Positions 19,155 to 29,211 of a stretch of DNA of 52,025 nucleotides are shown here, piece after piece. The notes under the pieces were generated by a model. That model saw only the letters and a program-made list of their open reading frames with translations, did not search any database and was not told where the DNA came from. This DNA comes from an uncultured Myxococcales bacterium (lineage in GTDB: Bacteria; Myxococcota_A; Bradymonadia; UBA7976; VGTA01): NCBI GenBank assembly GCA_937146725.1, contig CAKZRU010000123.1, positions 1 through 52,025 on the forward strand, given 5' to 3'. A program made the position numbers and the translations under genes. How positions within the stretch are numbered: the stretch's first letter is position 1; every line of letters begins with the position of its first letter.

Positions 19155-21536
19155 TCAGGGTAAATCTTGATCTACTTCTAATAGAACAAAGCGACGATCT
19201 TCACCAAATACTTCTTTGTACTGACCTCGTAAATATTTGGGCAAGCTTCGTTCTAGCTCAGTTTTAATACGACTTCTTTCTGTGAAGATATAAAACTTCT
19301 TGCCCTGAGTCCAACGATCCCATACCCCCCAAGTTTGTAAGATTGGTTTTAGATCCTTGGTATACAAGGCTGGTACAACTGTATTATGCGTATAAAAAGC
19401 CTCACCACGCCAATTCATTCTAAAAGCAATGGCCGGAGCCTTACACCAGGTTGGTAAGGCATCTAAATCACGCGGGACTCTCTCAGAGAATCTAAGAAGT
19501 TGTGCTTGGAATTGAGCTTTAGCTTTTGAGTCCTCTTGGTCAAACTCACCACAGCGAGAATAGTATTCATTCCATAGTTCCCATTGACTCCAATGTTTAG
19601 CAATCGTGGGTAAATAAAGATGCAGGGCATAATATGAAATGAGCAAGGAGGCCAAACAAGCTGAAATTACTCCAAACCTTCTTAGATAAAGAGATCTAGT
19701 TCCCAAAGCGATTAAACTTAAGAGCATCATTAAAGTCACCAGCTGTATTGGTTTAATAAGCTGCTGATTCCATTCTTGGTCTTTGAGCGCTTGATCAAGA
19801 GCTTGGTTTTCTTTGCGTAACCCAGCTTCAGTGAGGGGTAAACTTAGACTAGAACGCCAAGCCTTTGAAGCCGCTTCATGATACAAAGCTTGAATCTGCT
19901 CTTGAGTCTTTTGAATGGGCCAATCACGATCATATTTATATGTAAAAAGATTGACCCAATGTTGAGCGCCTTGTCCGGGCGCTTTGGATGGAGTAATTAA
20001 GTCTGCCCCCACCCATAAAAGTAGACCAATGCTCCCAATCGTTGCTACCCTAGACCACTGATACTCACCCCGCCAGATCTGACTCAGCATGATGCCAATT
20101 AAGATCGTAAATGCAGGTAGAGCTGGGAAAATATAATGATGGAACTTAGTGCTTGACTTTGAAAAGAGAATAAAGCTCACCAAAGCCCACAAACTGAGTA
20201 ATAATAAGTATTTGTGTTGTTTTTTGTTTGAGCTTTGAGATGAATCTTCACCGGTGAGTTGGCCATCATCTTGATCTACTCGCTGGTCTTTTTGGCTATG
20301 GTTAAACGCATAAACTAAAGCAATGGGTAAAAGAGCAACCAAGGGATATACACCATAAGAGAGCCATTGAAAGAAATACTCAAAGGCCCCATCGTCAGTG
20401 CTATGAACGCCCTTAAAAAGTCGATTGATATGATCGTGGTAGATAAAGCGATTTACCCATGCAGGATGATGCCCACCGAGCATTGCTAATACCCAAATAT
20501 GTCCCGTCAGCAAGACGGTCGCCAAGCCACGCTTGATTCTAGTATACTCTAGCCAATGCCATTCACCACTGAGTAGTAAGTAAAAGAATAGAGCACCTCC
20601 CATGGGTGCCCAACCCAACCATCCTTTGGCAGGCACAGTCAGACCACAGGCTAGGAAAAAGAGTAAAAAATAAAACTCTTGAGCTTTTTTGATTTTGGTT
20701 AAGCGATAAAGAAAAAGTGAAGCCAAAGGGCTAATTAATAGGACTAAGGCCCAGCCTTTTCCTCTTGCAACCGCGATTATTTGCCCCAAAGTATGATTTA
20801 ACCGGCGTAACCATGAACCGTTTTCTAATAAATGGATCGCATCAGGACTACGGTCCATTGGCCAAATAACCCAAAGTTGACCGATGATGACCAAAGTAAT
20901 TAATAAAATACTAAAATACTTGAGAAAGGGATGTGCCTTTTCTTCTTGATGAGAACTAAAAGCTAAGGCCAAAGCCATCATCCCCATGATAATAATGCAT
21001 ACCATCGGGCCATCGGTCACCGCTTGATGACTTAAAAAGCCAAATGAAGGGATAAGCGCTGTGCAAAGCGTCGTCAAAATAGCCGTACTTGTGGTACTGA
21101 GACGCAGCATCGCTAAATAAATGCTCAACAAGGCAAACAGGCCTAATAAAGGAAAAAGTGCTCTTACACCTAAGGCATTAACTCCAAATAGGTTCATCCC
21201 TATTGACATCATCCACATCGTCAATGGGGGCTTTGAGTAAAAGCCGGCTCGTTCTCTTTTTACCCCACCACTATCCCAAGGAGAGCCCCAAAATGGGTCT
21301 ATATAGTTGCCTCTTTCCACCATGTCTCTAGCGACTTCACCATAGTGAGTTTCCCATGGATCAAATAACCCATAGTCTCCAAGACCAGTGTAATAAAAAA
21401 CGCTCAGAACACTAAATAAGCAAAGGGGAATGAACCAACGTTGGATAGAATTATTCATTAAGCCTGACATTTTGAACCTCATTGATGATCGCATGTCTAT
21501 GGCTGAGGAAGCCAAAGATGTCAACGGACTATTCAT
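19155..21536 (-). CDS. ArnT-like polyprenyl-phosphate-dependent membrane glycosyltransferase (GT-C fold)
   Basis: Protein of 793 residues with many hydrophobic helices. The first periplasmic loop carries the acidic motif DPWETHYGEVARDMVERG followed by KPPLTMW, matching the DE/D-x-R-Y-A-E and KPP signature of ArnT and related GT83/GT39 enzymes. These transfer a sugar from undecaprenyl phosphate to lipid A or another envelope acceptor in the periplasm. There is a long soluble C-terminal part. The N-terminus has several in-frame ATGs (residues 1, 15, 19, 23, 27); the first helix begins only near residue 34, so the true start could be one of the later ones. Donor and acceptor cannot be read. Confidence 0.75.
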   Translation of the reverse strand: MNSPLTSLASSAIDMRSSMRFKMSGLMNNSIQRWFIPLCLFSVLSVFYYTGLGDYGLFDPWETHYGEVARDMVERGNYIDPFWGSPWDSGGVKRERAGFYSKPPLTMWMMSIGMNLFGVNALGVRALFPLLGLFALLSIYLAMLRLSTTSTAILTTLCTALIPSFGFLSHQAVTDGPMVCIIIMGMMALALAFSSHQEEKAHPFLKYFSILLITLVIIGQLWVIWPMDRSPDAIHLLENGSWLRRLNHTLGQIIAVARGKGWALVLLISPLASLFLYRLTKIKKAQEFYFLLFFLACGLTVPAKGWLGWAPMGGALFFYLLLSGEWHWLEYTRIKRGLATVLLTGHIWVLAMLGGHHPAWVNRFIYHDHINRLFKGVHSTDDGAFEYFFQWLSYGVYPLVALLPIALVYAFNHSQKDQRVDQDDGQLTGEDSSQSSNKKQHKYLLLLSLWALVSFILFSKSSTKFHHYIFPALPAFTILIGIMLSQIWRGEYQWSRVATIGSIGLLLWVGADLITPSKAPGQGAQHWVNLFTYKYDRDWPIQKTQEQIQALYHEAASKAWRSSLSLPLTEAGLRKENQALDQALKDQEWNQQLIKPIQLVTLMMLLSLIALGTRSLYLRRFGVISACLASLLISYYALHLYLPTIAKHWSQWELWNEYYSRCGEFDQEDSKAKAQFQAQLLRFSERVPRDLDALPTWCKAPAIAFRMNWRGEAFYTHNTVVPALYTKDLKPILQTWGVWDRWTQGKKFYIFTERSRIKTELERSLPKYLRGQYKEVFGEDRRFVLLEVDQDLP

Positions 21537-21608
21537 ATCAGTAAGATACGACTACTCTTATTGGTGAGATACTAGATCTACACTTAATTATACTTAATCG
21601 GTAGCAGT

Positions 21609-23246
21609 TTACTTCTTAGCGACTTCCTTCAATTTAAAGCGTTGCAACTTACCTAAAGCATTTTTGGGTAAGCTGGGAAGCCAGTGGATTCTTTTGGGGC
21701 ATTTGTAAGCGGCAAGCCTTGATTTTAATGCTAAATACAGTTTGTCTATCTGCTCTGTAGATGGTCTTTTTTCATCTTTTGTGGTGATAAAAGCTTCGAC
21801 CCTTTCTCCCCATTCTTGATCAGCGATTCCCACAACGGCAAGTTCATCAATCCAAGAGCCGGCAAGGTCTAATATCTGCTGTTCAACTTCCTTAGGATAT
21901 ACATTTAAACCACCACTGATGATCATATCCGAAGCACGACCTTTGAGCCAATATCGTCCATCTTCATCACAGTACGCAATATCTCCGGTACGCATCCATC
22001 TTATACCTTGTTTATCTTGATAAAGACTTTGTTGAGTCGCTTCCGGCCGTTGATGATATCTGGCAAACAGGCTCTTGCTCGTGATATGCAACTCACCGAT
22101 TTCCTTAGTGCTCACCTCTTGGTCGTCATGATCACAAACTTTTGCTTTTACACCGGGTAGAGGAAATCCAACGCTTCCCGCTATTTTTTGCCCATGAAGT
22201 GGCGCCGAAAGGACAATCCCAACCTCGGTCATGCCATATCTTTCAACGACCTCTATGCCAAAGAGCTCTTTTAATGCTTGAAACTGATCGGCAGGCAAGG
22301 GGGCAGAGCCGGAAGTCACCAAGCGCAAAGAACTTAACTTAGGTAGGTTCAGCTTGCTCAGTTTCTTACTGAGCTTGAGATAGCGATGATGATGGGTTGG
22401 AACTCCCATCAGAATACTCGCTTGATCATGTTCGATAGCTTTCAGTGTTGCTAAGGCCTCAAACTTTGACATTAAAATCAGCTCTGCACCGGCCCATAAA
22501 GCACCTAGCGCAGCAACAAAAAGTCCATGAATATGAAAAAGAGGTAAAGTATGTACAATACGGTCATTCGCTTGCCATTCCCATGCTTGATGCAAGGCTT
22601 CTAAAGTTCCCATTATATCAACATGACGAATACAGGCCCCCTTGGGCTTACCTGTGGTGCCTGATGTATAGGCTAAAACCGCAATCTCGTTTGGATGAAT
22701 ATCACTACGATGAGTAAGCGGTTGACTAGTCACCCTTTGAGCTTCGATTGTTTCAGAGGGAATCAGCTTTGGCTGTGCCTGTGATCGACTTGATGTTGCG
22801 TTCAGTTGCTCATTTAAAGCTTGGATATTAGTTTGAGGTAAAAAAGCAAACTTAGCCTGAGCATCATCTAAGTAATAGCGAAGTTCATGAGCAGTATAAC
22901 TATTGTTGAGTAAAAGTACGCAAACCCCTTGTGATAAAGCCCCCAAAAACAAAGGAAGCCACATGGGGTTACGTTTGATTTGAAAACCGATCACATCACC
23001 TTTTTTAAGCCCAAGACCTTCTAGGTAGCCAGCACTTTTTTCAATTTCTAGTTTAAGCTCGTTATAGCTCCAACTTGTCTTTTTAGGCACTGCTTTTTCT
23101 AACGCATCTAACGCATCTAACTCATCTACCTCATGCCAAACCATGGCCCGTGCCTGTACAGTGTCTAAAGAGGCTTGCCAGCGTAAATATAATGCTGAAA
23201 CAAGATCGAGTGACTGAGATAAATCTGAAGGGTTTGTGTGAGGCAT
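21609..23246 (-). CDS. Malonyl-CoA synthetase-like acyl-CoA ligase (ANL superfamily)
   Basis: AMP-forming ligase of 545 residues. The P-loop-like motif is LAYTSGTTGKPKGACI (about 190-205), the adenine motif is VERYGMTEVG (about 333-342) and the hinge region GGLNVYPKEVE is near 446-456. The C-terminal catalytic Lys lies in PKNALGKLQR (about 530). The stretches HTLPLFHIHGLFVA and GSVGFPLPGVK are more like MatB/ACSF3 malonyl-CoA synthetases than long-chain FadD. It might therefore feed malonyl-CoA to the large polyketide synthase, though they are 18 kb apart. A general medium-chain acyl-CoA ligase role remains possible. A 9-bp tandem duplication near the N-terminus encodes the ELDALDAL segment. 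Confidence 0.75.
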   Translation of the reverse strand: MPHTNPSDLSQSLDLVSALYLRWQASLDTVQARAMVWHEVDELDALDALEKAVPKKTSWSYNELKLEIEKSAGYLEGLGLKKGDVIGFQIKRNPMWLPLFLGALSQGVCVLLLNNSYTAHELRYYLDDAQAKFAFLPQTNIQALNEQLNATSSRSQAQPKLIPSETIEAQRVTSQPLTHRSDIHPNEIAVLAYTSGTTGKPKGACIRHVDIMGTLEALHQAWEWQANDRIVHTLPLFHIHGLFVAALGALWAGAELILMSKFEALATLKAIEHDQASILMGVPTHHHRYLKLSKKLSKLNLPKLSSLRLVTSGSAPLPADQFQALKELFGIEVVERYGMTEVGIVLSAPLHGQKIAGSVGFPLPGVKAKVCDHDDQEVSTKEIGELHITSKSLFARYHQRPEATQQSLYQDKQGIRWMRTGDIAYCDEDGRYWLKGRASDMIISGGLNVYPKEVEQQILDLAGSWIDELAVVGIADQEWGERVEAFITTKDEKRPSTEQIDKLYLALKSRLAAYKCPKRIHWLPSLPKNALGKLQRFKLKEVAKK

Positions 23247-23339
23247 TTTTAAGAGCGTCCATGGCGATGTATTAGTGCGGGTTACTGTATGGCGTTAATA
23301 TAAACAGTACTAGTTATTTTAGCAATTTAGAGGTATGAA

Positions 23340-23369
23340 CAAGTGAAAATATGCTTATTGTGTCACTTG
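23340..23369. promoter_or_regulatory. Inverted repeat in divergent promoter region
   Basis: CAAGTGA (23340-23346) and TCACTTG (23363-23369) form a perfect 7-bp inverted repeat separated by 16 bases, between the divergent ligase gene and the surface lipoprotein gene. The spacing is too wide for one compact dimer site and the stem is too weak and unaccompanied by a T-run for a terminator. A two-site operator is one possible reading. Confidence 0.25.
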
Positions 23370-23421
23370 ATCTATTTCACAAATGACCCTGTTTTTTCAC
23401 CATACACCCAAGGAGTTATTC

Positions 23422-26400
23422 ATGTATATCCGTAGAGCATCATTATTGATGTTTTCTTTGCTCAGTTTATGTTTATCCGCTTGCGATAACAAGAAAGGTA
23501 AATCATGTGATCCCAACAAAGAGGAGAACTGTGAATGTACCTTTCCATCCGGTGAAAATTGTGCGCCAACTGAGCTTTATTGTCAGTGCTTGCTTGTAGA
23601 AGATGATGACCGTTCAATTTCGGACCAAATGCTGTCTGAAAGTGATGAAGGCATGGTGTCCGATGCTGGTATGATGCGCGATGAAGGCATGATGTCAGAT
23701 GAAGGACCGATGCCTGAACTTCCTTGCTATAATGTTGTTTGCTTGGAAGGTCAAATATGTAATGAACTGACAGGTGGGTGTATTTCAGAAGATATTGAAT
23801 GTCCCAACGAATGTGAAATGCTGGGCAGTCAAACCTGCACAGACACCGGCCTCATTTCTACATGTGAAGCTCAAGATGAGTGTAATGCCTTTAGTACACC
23901 TGTTGCCTGTCCAGAAAATCAAGTCTGTCGAGGTCAAGGCGAAGAAGTTGGTTGTGTGTGTGCACCGGGTCTTTTGGATGATGGCAATGGGGGCTGCGTG
24001 ATGCCTAGTCCTTGGTCTGATGATGTCATCCTGATTGAGGTTAATAATGAAGGCATTGGAGAAGTAAGCGCCAACTTTGCCGATGGGCTGTCGCAAGATT
24101 TGGGCGAATGGGGAACACCAAATGGCTCTAATTGTTGGCCAAGTAGTCAACGCTTTAATTTTTGGGATGGCAAGCCAAGGTTCTTAGCTCTCTCTGAACC
24201 TGTCGGGGCTTGGAAAACAGTTACAATTACAGTCACGCCAAGTACCATGGATATGGATCCGGAGATCTTTGCCTATCTCTTACCGGAACGCTTTACAACA
24301 ACACCACCTGCAACCGACCACATCGGGATGTGTAAAACAAGTTTCTCGGCAAGCAGCCTTGGTAATGAAGGTGTTGCGGAGACGATTACCTTTAACACTT
24401 ATGCGGCACTTGAGCCTCAAAACTTAGTCATCGGTGTCGCTAATGAGTCGAGTGGAGAGTTTCAAGTTCGTGTAGAAATTACTGATATGAATGAGCAATG
24501 TTTTGGTGATAATGGCTCACCAAGCGCATGGCCTCCCTATGTGGAAACCATTCAAATTAATCAAGAACTTGATATGTATACAAGTCGTGGTTTAGCTCGC
24601 TCAAGTTTGGAGCAAGGTGCACCTATGTGTGAGTTAGATTGGGTGTGGGAACAGTTTTGTGATGTGACGCCACAAGCCGTATACTATGAAGGCAATCATA
24701 CCTTGCTTGCCTTTGATCAGCCAGAATACTCCTTACAAGTTGTCACCGTCACACCGGATCCCGGCGTTGAGGTGACTCTCTGGGGATATGCTCAAGGTTT
24801 AGGGAATTACCGTGTGCCACCAGCCGCCTCAGGCATTGCTTGTGAGGTGAGTCATCCCACCGACCGCTTAAATCGTCCAACAAACCCAGGTCAAGCTGAA
24901 ACAATAGAGTTTTATGCCTTTAACAATGCCTACAATAATTTAATTGGGATTAGTGGCTTTGGCCCAGACGGACAAGCAGGTGGATTTACCGTAACCGTTG
25001 ATCAATATCTTACGGCAGCAGATGCCTGTGAAGATAGTGATTTTGCTGCTGTCCAAAACTTGGAGAGTTGGAATGATGGTCCACGGGTTAATGTAATCAC
25101 GACAGAAAATGGAGAATATAACAGTAATGATGACCTTGCCCAAGGCCAAGCTCTATGTGGCTTATCTTGGATGAGCAATGCGTATTGTGTGCCGGATACT
25201 CAATTCCATTATTTTGGTGGCAATCATGTATTTTATGCCTTGGAAGAGCCTTTAGTTCCGGGAGAAAAGGTTGAGATTGAAGTCATTCCAAGCCTTGATG
25301 CAGAAGTCAGTTTATATGGCTATTTAAGCAACACAACCACCTATTCAATCCCACCGGTCGTTTCTTCAACCATGTGTGAAGCCTCTCATCGCTATGACCT
25401 ACAACATCGTCCGGGCTATGGAGAAATTGAACGCATTGAGTTTGTGAATCCTGCAAGTAACCCAAACCCTTACAATGTGTTCTTTGGTGTTGCCGGTTAT
25501 ACAGAAAATTGGCCACCTATGCCCGATGATATTGGGATTGGTGACCGAGGTGCTTACACGCTTAATATTAAGAAAACCCAGGCGCCACCTCGACACTGCG
25601 AGGAGTCATTACCCGGCTCTAGCTATGCCGCTTGGCCATCAGAGGTGAATACCGTAAGTCTAAATGAGCAAAATCAGGGTTTTGCAAGTGGCAATCTAAA
25701 TACTGGTCGCTGTATGAATCTTGAGTTTGCCGAGGAAATCTATTGCTTTCCTGGAACACAAAATCAGCATTTTGAAGGCAATCACGTCTTTTATGCAGTT
25801 GATCGTCCCATGCCACCAAACTCAACCATGCGGATTACTGTAACGCCCGATCCCGATGTAGAAGTCAGCATATACGGCTATGATATGCCAGTCGGGTCGT
25901 ACGCAGTACCTCCGGTGGTCAGTAACGCGATTAGCTGTGAGGCCAGCCATACCCAAAATGGGATTCAACATACCCCTAACCCAGGTGTACCTGAAGTGAT
26001 TGAGTTCCAAAACCCGACGAACAATGACTACAGTGTCTTCTTTGCAGTGGCGGGCGATAACTTAACCGGTACAAGTGGAGCATATAATATTGCGGTTGAA
26101 ATGCTTGTTTCAGAACCTCATTGTGAGGAGTCTCTGACAGGAAATAGCAACAACTCAGCTTGGCCTAATTCAGTCAATGTATTAAATCTGACTAATGGCG
26201 AAGTGGAAGCAAACGGAGACCTTTCCAATGGTTCATGTATGAATCTTGACTTTGCTGAGCAAGCCTATTGTTTCCCCGGTACTCAAAATCAGCATTTCCA
26301 AGGCAATCATGTATTCTATGCCTTAGATGCCCCACAGCCACCCAATTCGGTGCTTACAATTACCGTAGAGCCAGACCCTAATGTTGAAGTGAGCTTATAT

Positions 26401-27144
26401 GGTTGGCAAAGTTCTCCAAGCGATTTCACCGTACCTCCCTACACCAATTCAAGTGTATGCGAGGCAAGTCATACTCAAAACGGAATTCAACATGAACCCA
26501 ATCCAGGCGTTCCAGAGACCATTCGCTTTTACAATCCAGGTACTAACCCCAATAATTATGGTATTTTCTTTGCCGTTGCCGGCGATAGAGATACGGGTAT
26601 GATGGGCGCATATACAGTTAAAGTCAGCTTGGATGTGGGCGAAACTTTCTGCGAAGACTCTTTAAGTCGAACATCTTCAAGTTGCTGGCCTTCTGATGTG
26701 ACTGAAATCCCTCGAGGCGAAAGTAGCGGAAACTTAAATACAGGCGCCTGTACCAATCTTGGCTGGGCCGATAATTCTTCGGTGGCTTGCTTCCCTGCTA
26801 CAGAGTCTGACATGTTTGATGGCAACCATGTCTATTTTGCTTTAGCAGAGCCTATGGGCCCTAATTCTACACTTAATATCAGTGCTACACCAAATAGTTC
26901 AGCAACAGATTTATCACTCTATGCATTTATGATTGGCGCAAATCAGTGTTTTGTTCCGCCTAATGTAGGAGCTGTAGTGAGTTGTGAAGCTTCTCATGCA
27001 AGCTTCAATAGAACTAATCCAGGCGAAGCTGAGAGCGTTGTTCTTACCAATCCAACCGGCAATAGCTACAATGTGGTGATCGGTGTTGCCGGAGCATCTG
27101 AAACAACAACAGGTGCCTTTACTCTGAGTGTAGAAGAACAATAA
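23422..27144 (+). CDS. Large surface lipoprotein with EGF-like Cys region and six beta-sandwich repeats
   Basis: About 1,240 residues. I chose the ATG at 23422 because AAGGAG lies 6 bases upstream and it gives a compact lipoprotein signal (LLSLCLSAC, lipid-modified Cys at residue 21). A Cys-rich stretch and an acidic Met/Asp/Glu/Gly linker with DEGMMSDEG-type units follow. An EGF-like region then appears (CLEGQICNELTGGC and CVCAPGLLDDGNGGC). The rest is six repeats of about 155-185 residues. Each carries a W-P start, a Cys, GNHVFYAL, a (T/S)(V/I)TPDP-VEVSLYGY strand, CEASH and a GVAG-type end. The repeats resemble pre-peptidase C-terminal beta-sandwiches in outline. Outer-surface adhesion or scaffold function is inferred. 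Confidence 0.75.
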   Translation: MYIRRASLLMFSLLSLCLSACDNKKGKSCDPNKEENCECTFPSGENCAPTELYCQCLLVEDDDRSISDQMLSESDEGMVSDAGMMRDEGMMSDEGPMPELPCYNVVCLEGQICNELTGGCISEDIECPNECEMLGSQTCTDTGLISTCEAQDECNAFSTPVACPENQVCRGQGEEVGCVCAPGLLDDGNGGCVMPSPWSDDVILIEVNNEGIGEVSANFADGLSQDLGEWGTPNGSNCWPSSQRFNFWDGKPRFLALSEPVGAWKTVTITVTPSTMDMDPEIFAYLLPERFTTTPPATDHIGMCKTSFSASSLGNEGVAETITFNTYAALEPQNLVIGVANESSGEFQVRVEITDMNEQCFGDNGSPSAWPPYVETIQINQELDMYTSRGLARSSLEQGAPMCELDWVWEQFCDVTPQAVYYEGNHTLLAFDQPEYSLQVVTVTPDPGVEVTLWGYAQGLGNYRVPPAASGIACEVSHPTDRLNRPTNPGQAETIEFYAFNNAYNNLIGISGFGPDGQAGGFTVTVDQYLTAADACEDSDFAAVQNLESWNDGPRVNVITTENGEYNSNDDLAQGQALCGLSWMSNAYCVPDTQFHYFGGNHVFYALEEPLVPGEKVEIEVIPSLDAEVSLYGYLSNTTTYSIPPVVSSTMCEASHRYDLQHRPGYGEIERIEFVNPASNPNPYNVFFGVAGYTENWPPMPDDIGIGDRGAYTLNIKKTQAPPRHCEESLPGSSYAAWPSEVNTVSLNEQNQGFASGNLNTGRCMNLEFAEEIYCFPGTQNQHFEGNHVFYAVDRPMPPNSTMRITVTPDPDVEVSIYGYDMPVGSYAVPPVVSNAISCEASHTQNGIQHTPNPGVPEVIEFQNPTNNDYSVFFAVAGDNLTGTSGAYNIAVEMLVSEPHCEESLTGNSNNSAWPNSVNVLNLTNGEVEANGDLSNGSCMNLDFAEQAYCFPGTQNQHFQGNHVFYALDAPQPPNSVLTITVEPDPNVEVSLYGWQSSPSDFTVPPYTNSSVCEASHTQNGIQHEPNPGVPETIRFYNPGTNPNNYGIFFAVAGDRDTGMMGAYTVKVSLDVGETFCEDSLSRTSSSCWPSDVTEIPRGESSGNLNTGACTNLGWADNSSVACFPATESDMFDGNHVYFALAEPMGPNSTLNISATPNSSATDLSLYAFMIGANQCFVPPNVGAVVSCEASHASFNRTNPGEAESVVLTNPTGNSYNVVIGVAGASETTTGAFTLSVEEQ
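24004..27141 (+). repeat. Six protein-level repeats in the surface lipoprotein
   Basis: Repeat starts fall near 24004, 24523, 25063, 25624, 26155 and 26680, so the period is about 520-560 bases. Repeats 4 and 5 are the closest pair, sharing the FPGTQNQHF and ASHTQNGIQH phrases. Repeat 1 is the most diverged and lacks the GNH motif (it has WDGKPRFLAL). The DNA is only moderately similar between copies, so duplication is not recent except perhaps for 4 and 5. Confidence 0.75.
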
Positions 27145-27154
27145 GTCTTTAGAT

Positions 27155-28384
27155 TTAGCGTTTATGGACTTTGGTAATGGTCACATTACTCTTGCTTAGG
27201 TGATGTACTCTATTTTCGTCATCACCTGGCCCATAAACACCAAACTTTGCCTGCCAACTAAAGTTCCCCTCACCCTTCATGCTATCACAAGGAGGCGGAA
27301 AGGCATTTAGCACTAGAGTTTGAGGGCAGCGATCATCAGGACTGGTAAAAGCATCGGGGCCGGGATAGCAAGCGATGACTCCTGTGCCAACTTTTACCCC
27401 ACGTTTACGCTCGGCTAAAGATAAATCAACCCACTGCTTTGAGGTTTGGATTTCATATCCAAGTGTTTCTTGAGCACCCTCGACATTCTCAAGCTTGATT
27501 TGAAACTCAACCACATTGGCTGATTTGCTTTTCTTGGGTTTACACTTAATCTTTGAAACCATTGGTTCAACAATTAATTTGGCCTTGCCAAATGGTGAAG
27601 GAAGACCCTTGGGGATCTTACGAATATCAACATGGGAAACGCCTTGAGTGAGTCGCTGTTTTTTTAACTTAGCTTGGGTATTATATACTTTTTGAGCTAA
27701 GCCCTTTAGAGAAACAGTTTTTAGATCAGCTTTGTTTTTTGCCTCAAAAGCCATTAGATCTTTTTGAAGGCTTGGCTGTGCTTTATTGATGACTTGGATG
27801 TCTTGATCCAATTCATAGAGATTGTTGATCATGTGCTTACCGCAGCTTCCAGTGAGTTGGCAACAGCGATCAAAGTTCTTTAACTCACGCTCGCTAACAT
27901 AGCCCAAAATACGTGCAATACCAACCTTGGCTGAGATGATAGAGCCTGCCGAGGCAGAGGAGGGTAGATCAAGGCTATAGTCAATCTTCTTAAAGTTAAC
28001 TTGGCTTTGGCTTGGCTTTACCGTACTTAATACATAGTCATCAAACACCTCGGTTAAGCGATCACGATAATTATCTCTCACTCGATCAGGAAGTAATTTT
28101 GCACAGGGTGGAGGAGCATCCAAATTATGCTGACCTTCATCATTGACCGTAATGCTGCGTCCCAAAGAGCCTTGAGTAATCTCTCCCTTAATTTTGGAGC
28201 TTGGTATCAATTGATCTAGCTTCATTTTACCAGTCATAAACTCATTATGACTGACCATGCGATTATATAAGTTAGGTGAGGGTTGTTTGGCACCACAGGC
28301 AGTCAACACAAGAGTTGTTAACATCAAAAAGATGATTTGAAGTAGTCGGGTTTGTTTAATGATCAAATGATCAAGCATGTTCAT
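27155..28384 (-). CDS. Lipoprotein of unknown function
   Basis: Protein of 409 residues with a clear lipoprotein signal (IIFLMLTTLVLTACGAK; lipobox LTAC). The mature part contains a paired Cys segment (RCCQLTGSC), a helical charged middle and a C-terminal beta-rich part with Cys residues (CKPKKS, CYPGPD, CPQTLVL, CDSMKGEG). I recognise no family. It converges with the surface lipoprotein gene, with only 10 bases between the stops, and diverges from 28537. Location in the outer membrane or periplasm is inferred from the lipobox only. Confidence 0.6.
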   Translation of the reverse strand: MNMLDHLIIKQTRLLQIIFLMLTTLVLTACGAKQPSPNLYNRMVSHNEFMTGKMKLDQLIPSSKIKGEITQGSLGRSITVNDEGQHNLDAPPPCAKLLPDRVRDNYRDRLTEVFDDYVLSTVKPSQSQVNFKKIDYSLDLPSSASAGSIISAKVGIARILGYVSERELKNFDRCCQLTGSCGKHMINNLYELDQDIQVINKAQPSLQKDLMAFEAKNKADLKTVSLKGLAQKVYNTQAKLKKQRLTQGVSHVDIRKIPKGLPSPFGKAKLIVEPMVSKIKCKPKKSKSANVVEFQIKLENVEGAQETLGYEIQTSKQWVDLSLAERKRGVKVGTGVIACYPGPDAFTSPDDRCPQTLVLNAFPPPCDSMKGEGNFSWQAKFGVYGPGDDENRVHHLSKSNVTITKVHKR

Positions 28385-28536
28385 AAAAAAGTCCTTAGAC
28401 CAAAAAGTGTTAAAATATGTAAGCCATTACGCCGAATAAGATACAATCATTGCTTAATCGAGTATGCTGATACTTGAATATGAAAAAAAATCAGACTATT
28501 TCAAGAGTTAGATTTTAGTTTTCAACGGAGGAAAAT

Positions 28537-29088
28537 ATGGAAGCCTTGCCCCCCGGCGTTCTTAATATCTTACAACAACCCATAGTAATTGGTATTTTTG
28601 TCGTGTTTTTTGGCATGGTGATCTATGAGTTCTTAAAAAGAACCATGTTGGGTAAAACTCCAATTGATCGCTTAATCATCAAAATGCTGCTGCATGCTAA
28701 GCAAGGAAGTGTAGCTGGTGTATGGTCAACTTTTGCTCCTGCCTTATGTGCAACGCTAAAAGATAAAAGACGCAAGTATTTAAGAGATAGAGGTATTTAT
28801 GGAACTAAATATCTTGAGTTCTTTATCAATACTCACAAAAAGGCTTTTCAAAGTAAGTATATCATTCAAAGTCGTCACGGCGTTAACATCGATGAGCCTA
28901 ATACTGAAATGATGATGATTCACCTTAAGAAATCAAGTGGTAAGGGTGGCCTTACTATTTGGGTGACTCGTGAGGGTGGTGTAACCTCTCCTTGGTATAT
29001 TCATGAGGTTTATATTCATGCTCGTCAAAAAGAAGAACTTGGGTATAGTTTAACCGGTAAATCGATGAGTACTCGTATTTATCAGTAA
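28537..29088 (+). CDS. Membrane-anchored protein of unknown function
   Basis: Protein of 183 residues. One N-terminal membrane helix (VIGIFVVFFGMVIYEFL, about 14-30) is followed by a soluble, basic, mixed alpha/beta region ending TGKSMSTRIYQ. A strong GGAGG ribosome-binding site sits 6 bases before the ATG, which supports a real, well-expressed gene. I recognise no domain. It is transcribed alone, divergent from the lipoprotein on its left. Confidence 0.6.
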   Translation: MEALPPGVLNILQQPIVIGIFVVFFGMVIYEFLKRTMLGKTPIDRLIIKMLLHAKQGSVAGVWSTFAPALCATLKDKRRKYLRDRGIYGTKYLEFFINTHKKAFQSKYIIQSRHGVNIDEPNTEMMMIHLKKSSGKGGLTIWVTREGGVTSPWYIHEVYIHARQKEELGYSLTGKSMSTRIYQ

Positions 29089-29211
29089 TAATACTTTAAC
29101 ATAATGAATATAACTAGACATGGAAGCCTAAGGCTCGCTAGTCTATTATATCATGCATAAAGAGAGTCATTGCAATTCTAATCACTCTCAATCTTATCTT
29201 GGAGATCATCG

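Noticed and set aside
23740..27141. Several 60-120 codon frames on both strands inside the large surface lipoprotein gene
   Set aside because: They lie wholly inside a well-supported long gene, have no ribosome-binding sites, and their translation lacks domain features; shadows of the real frame.
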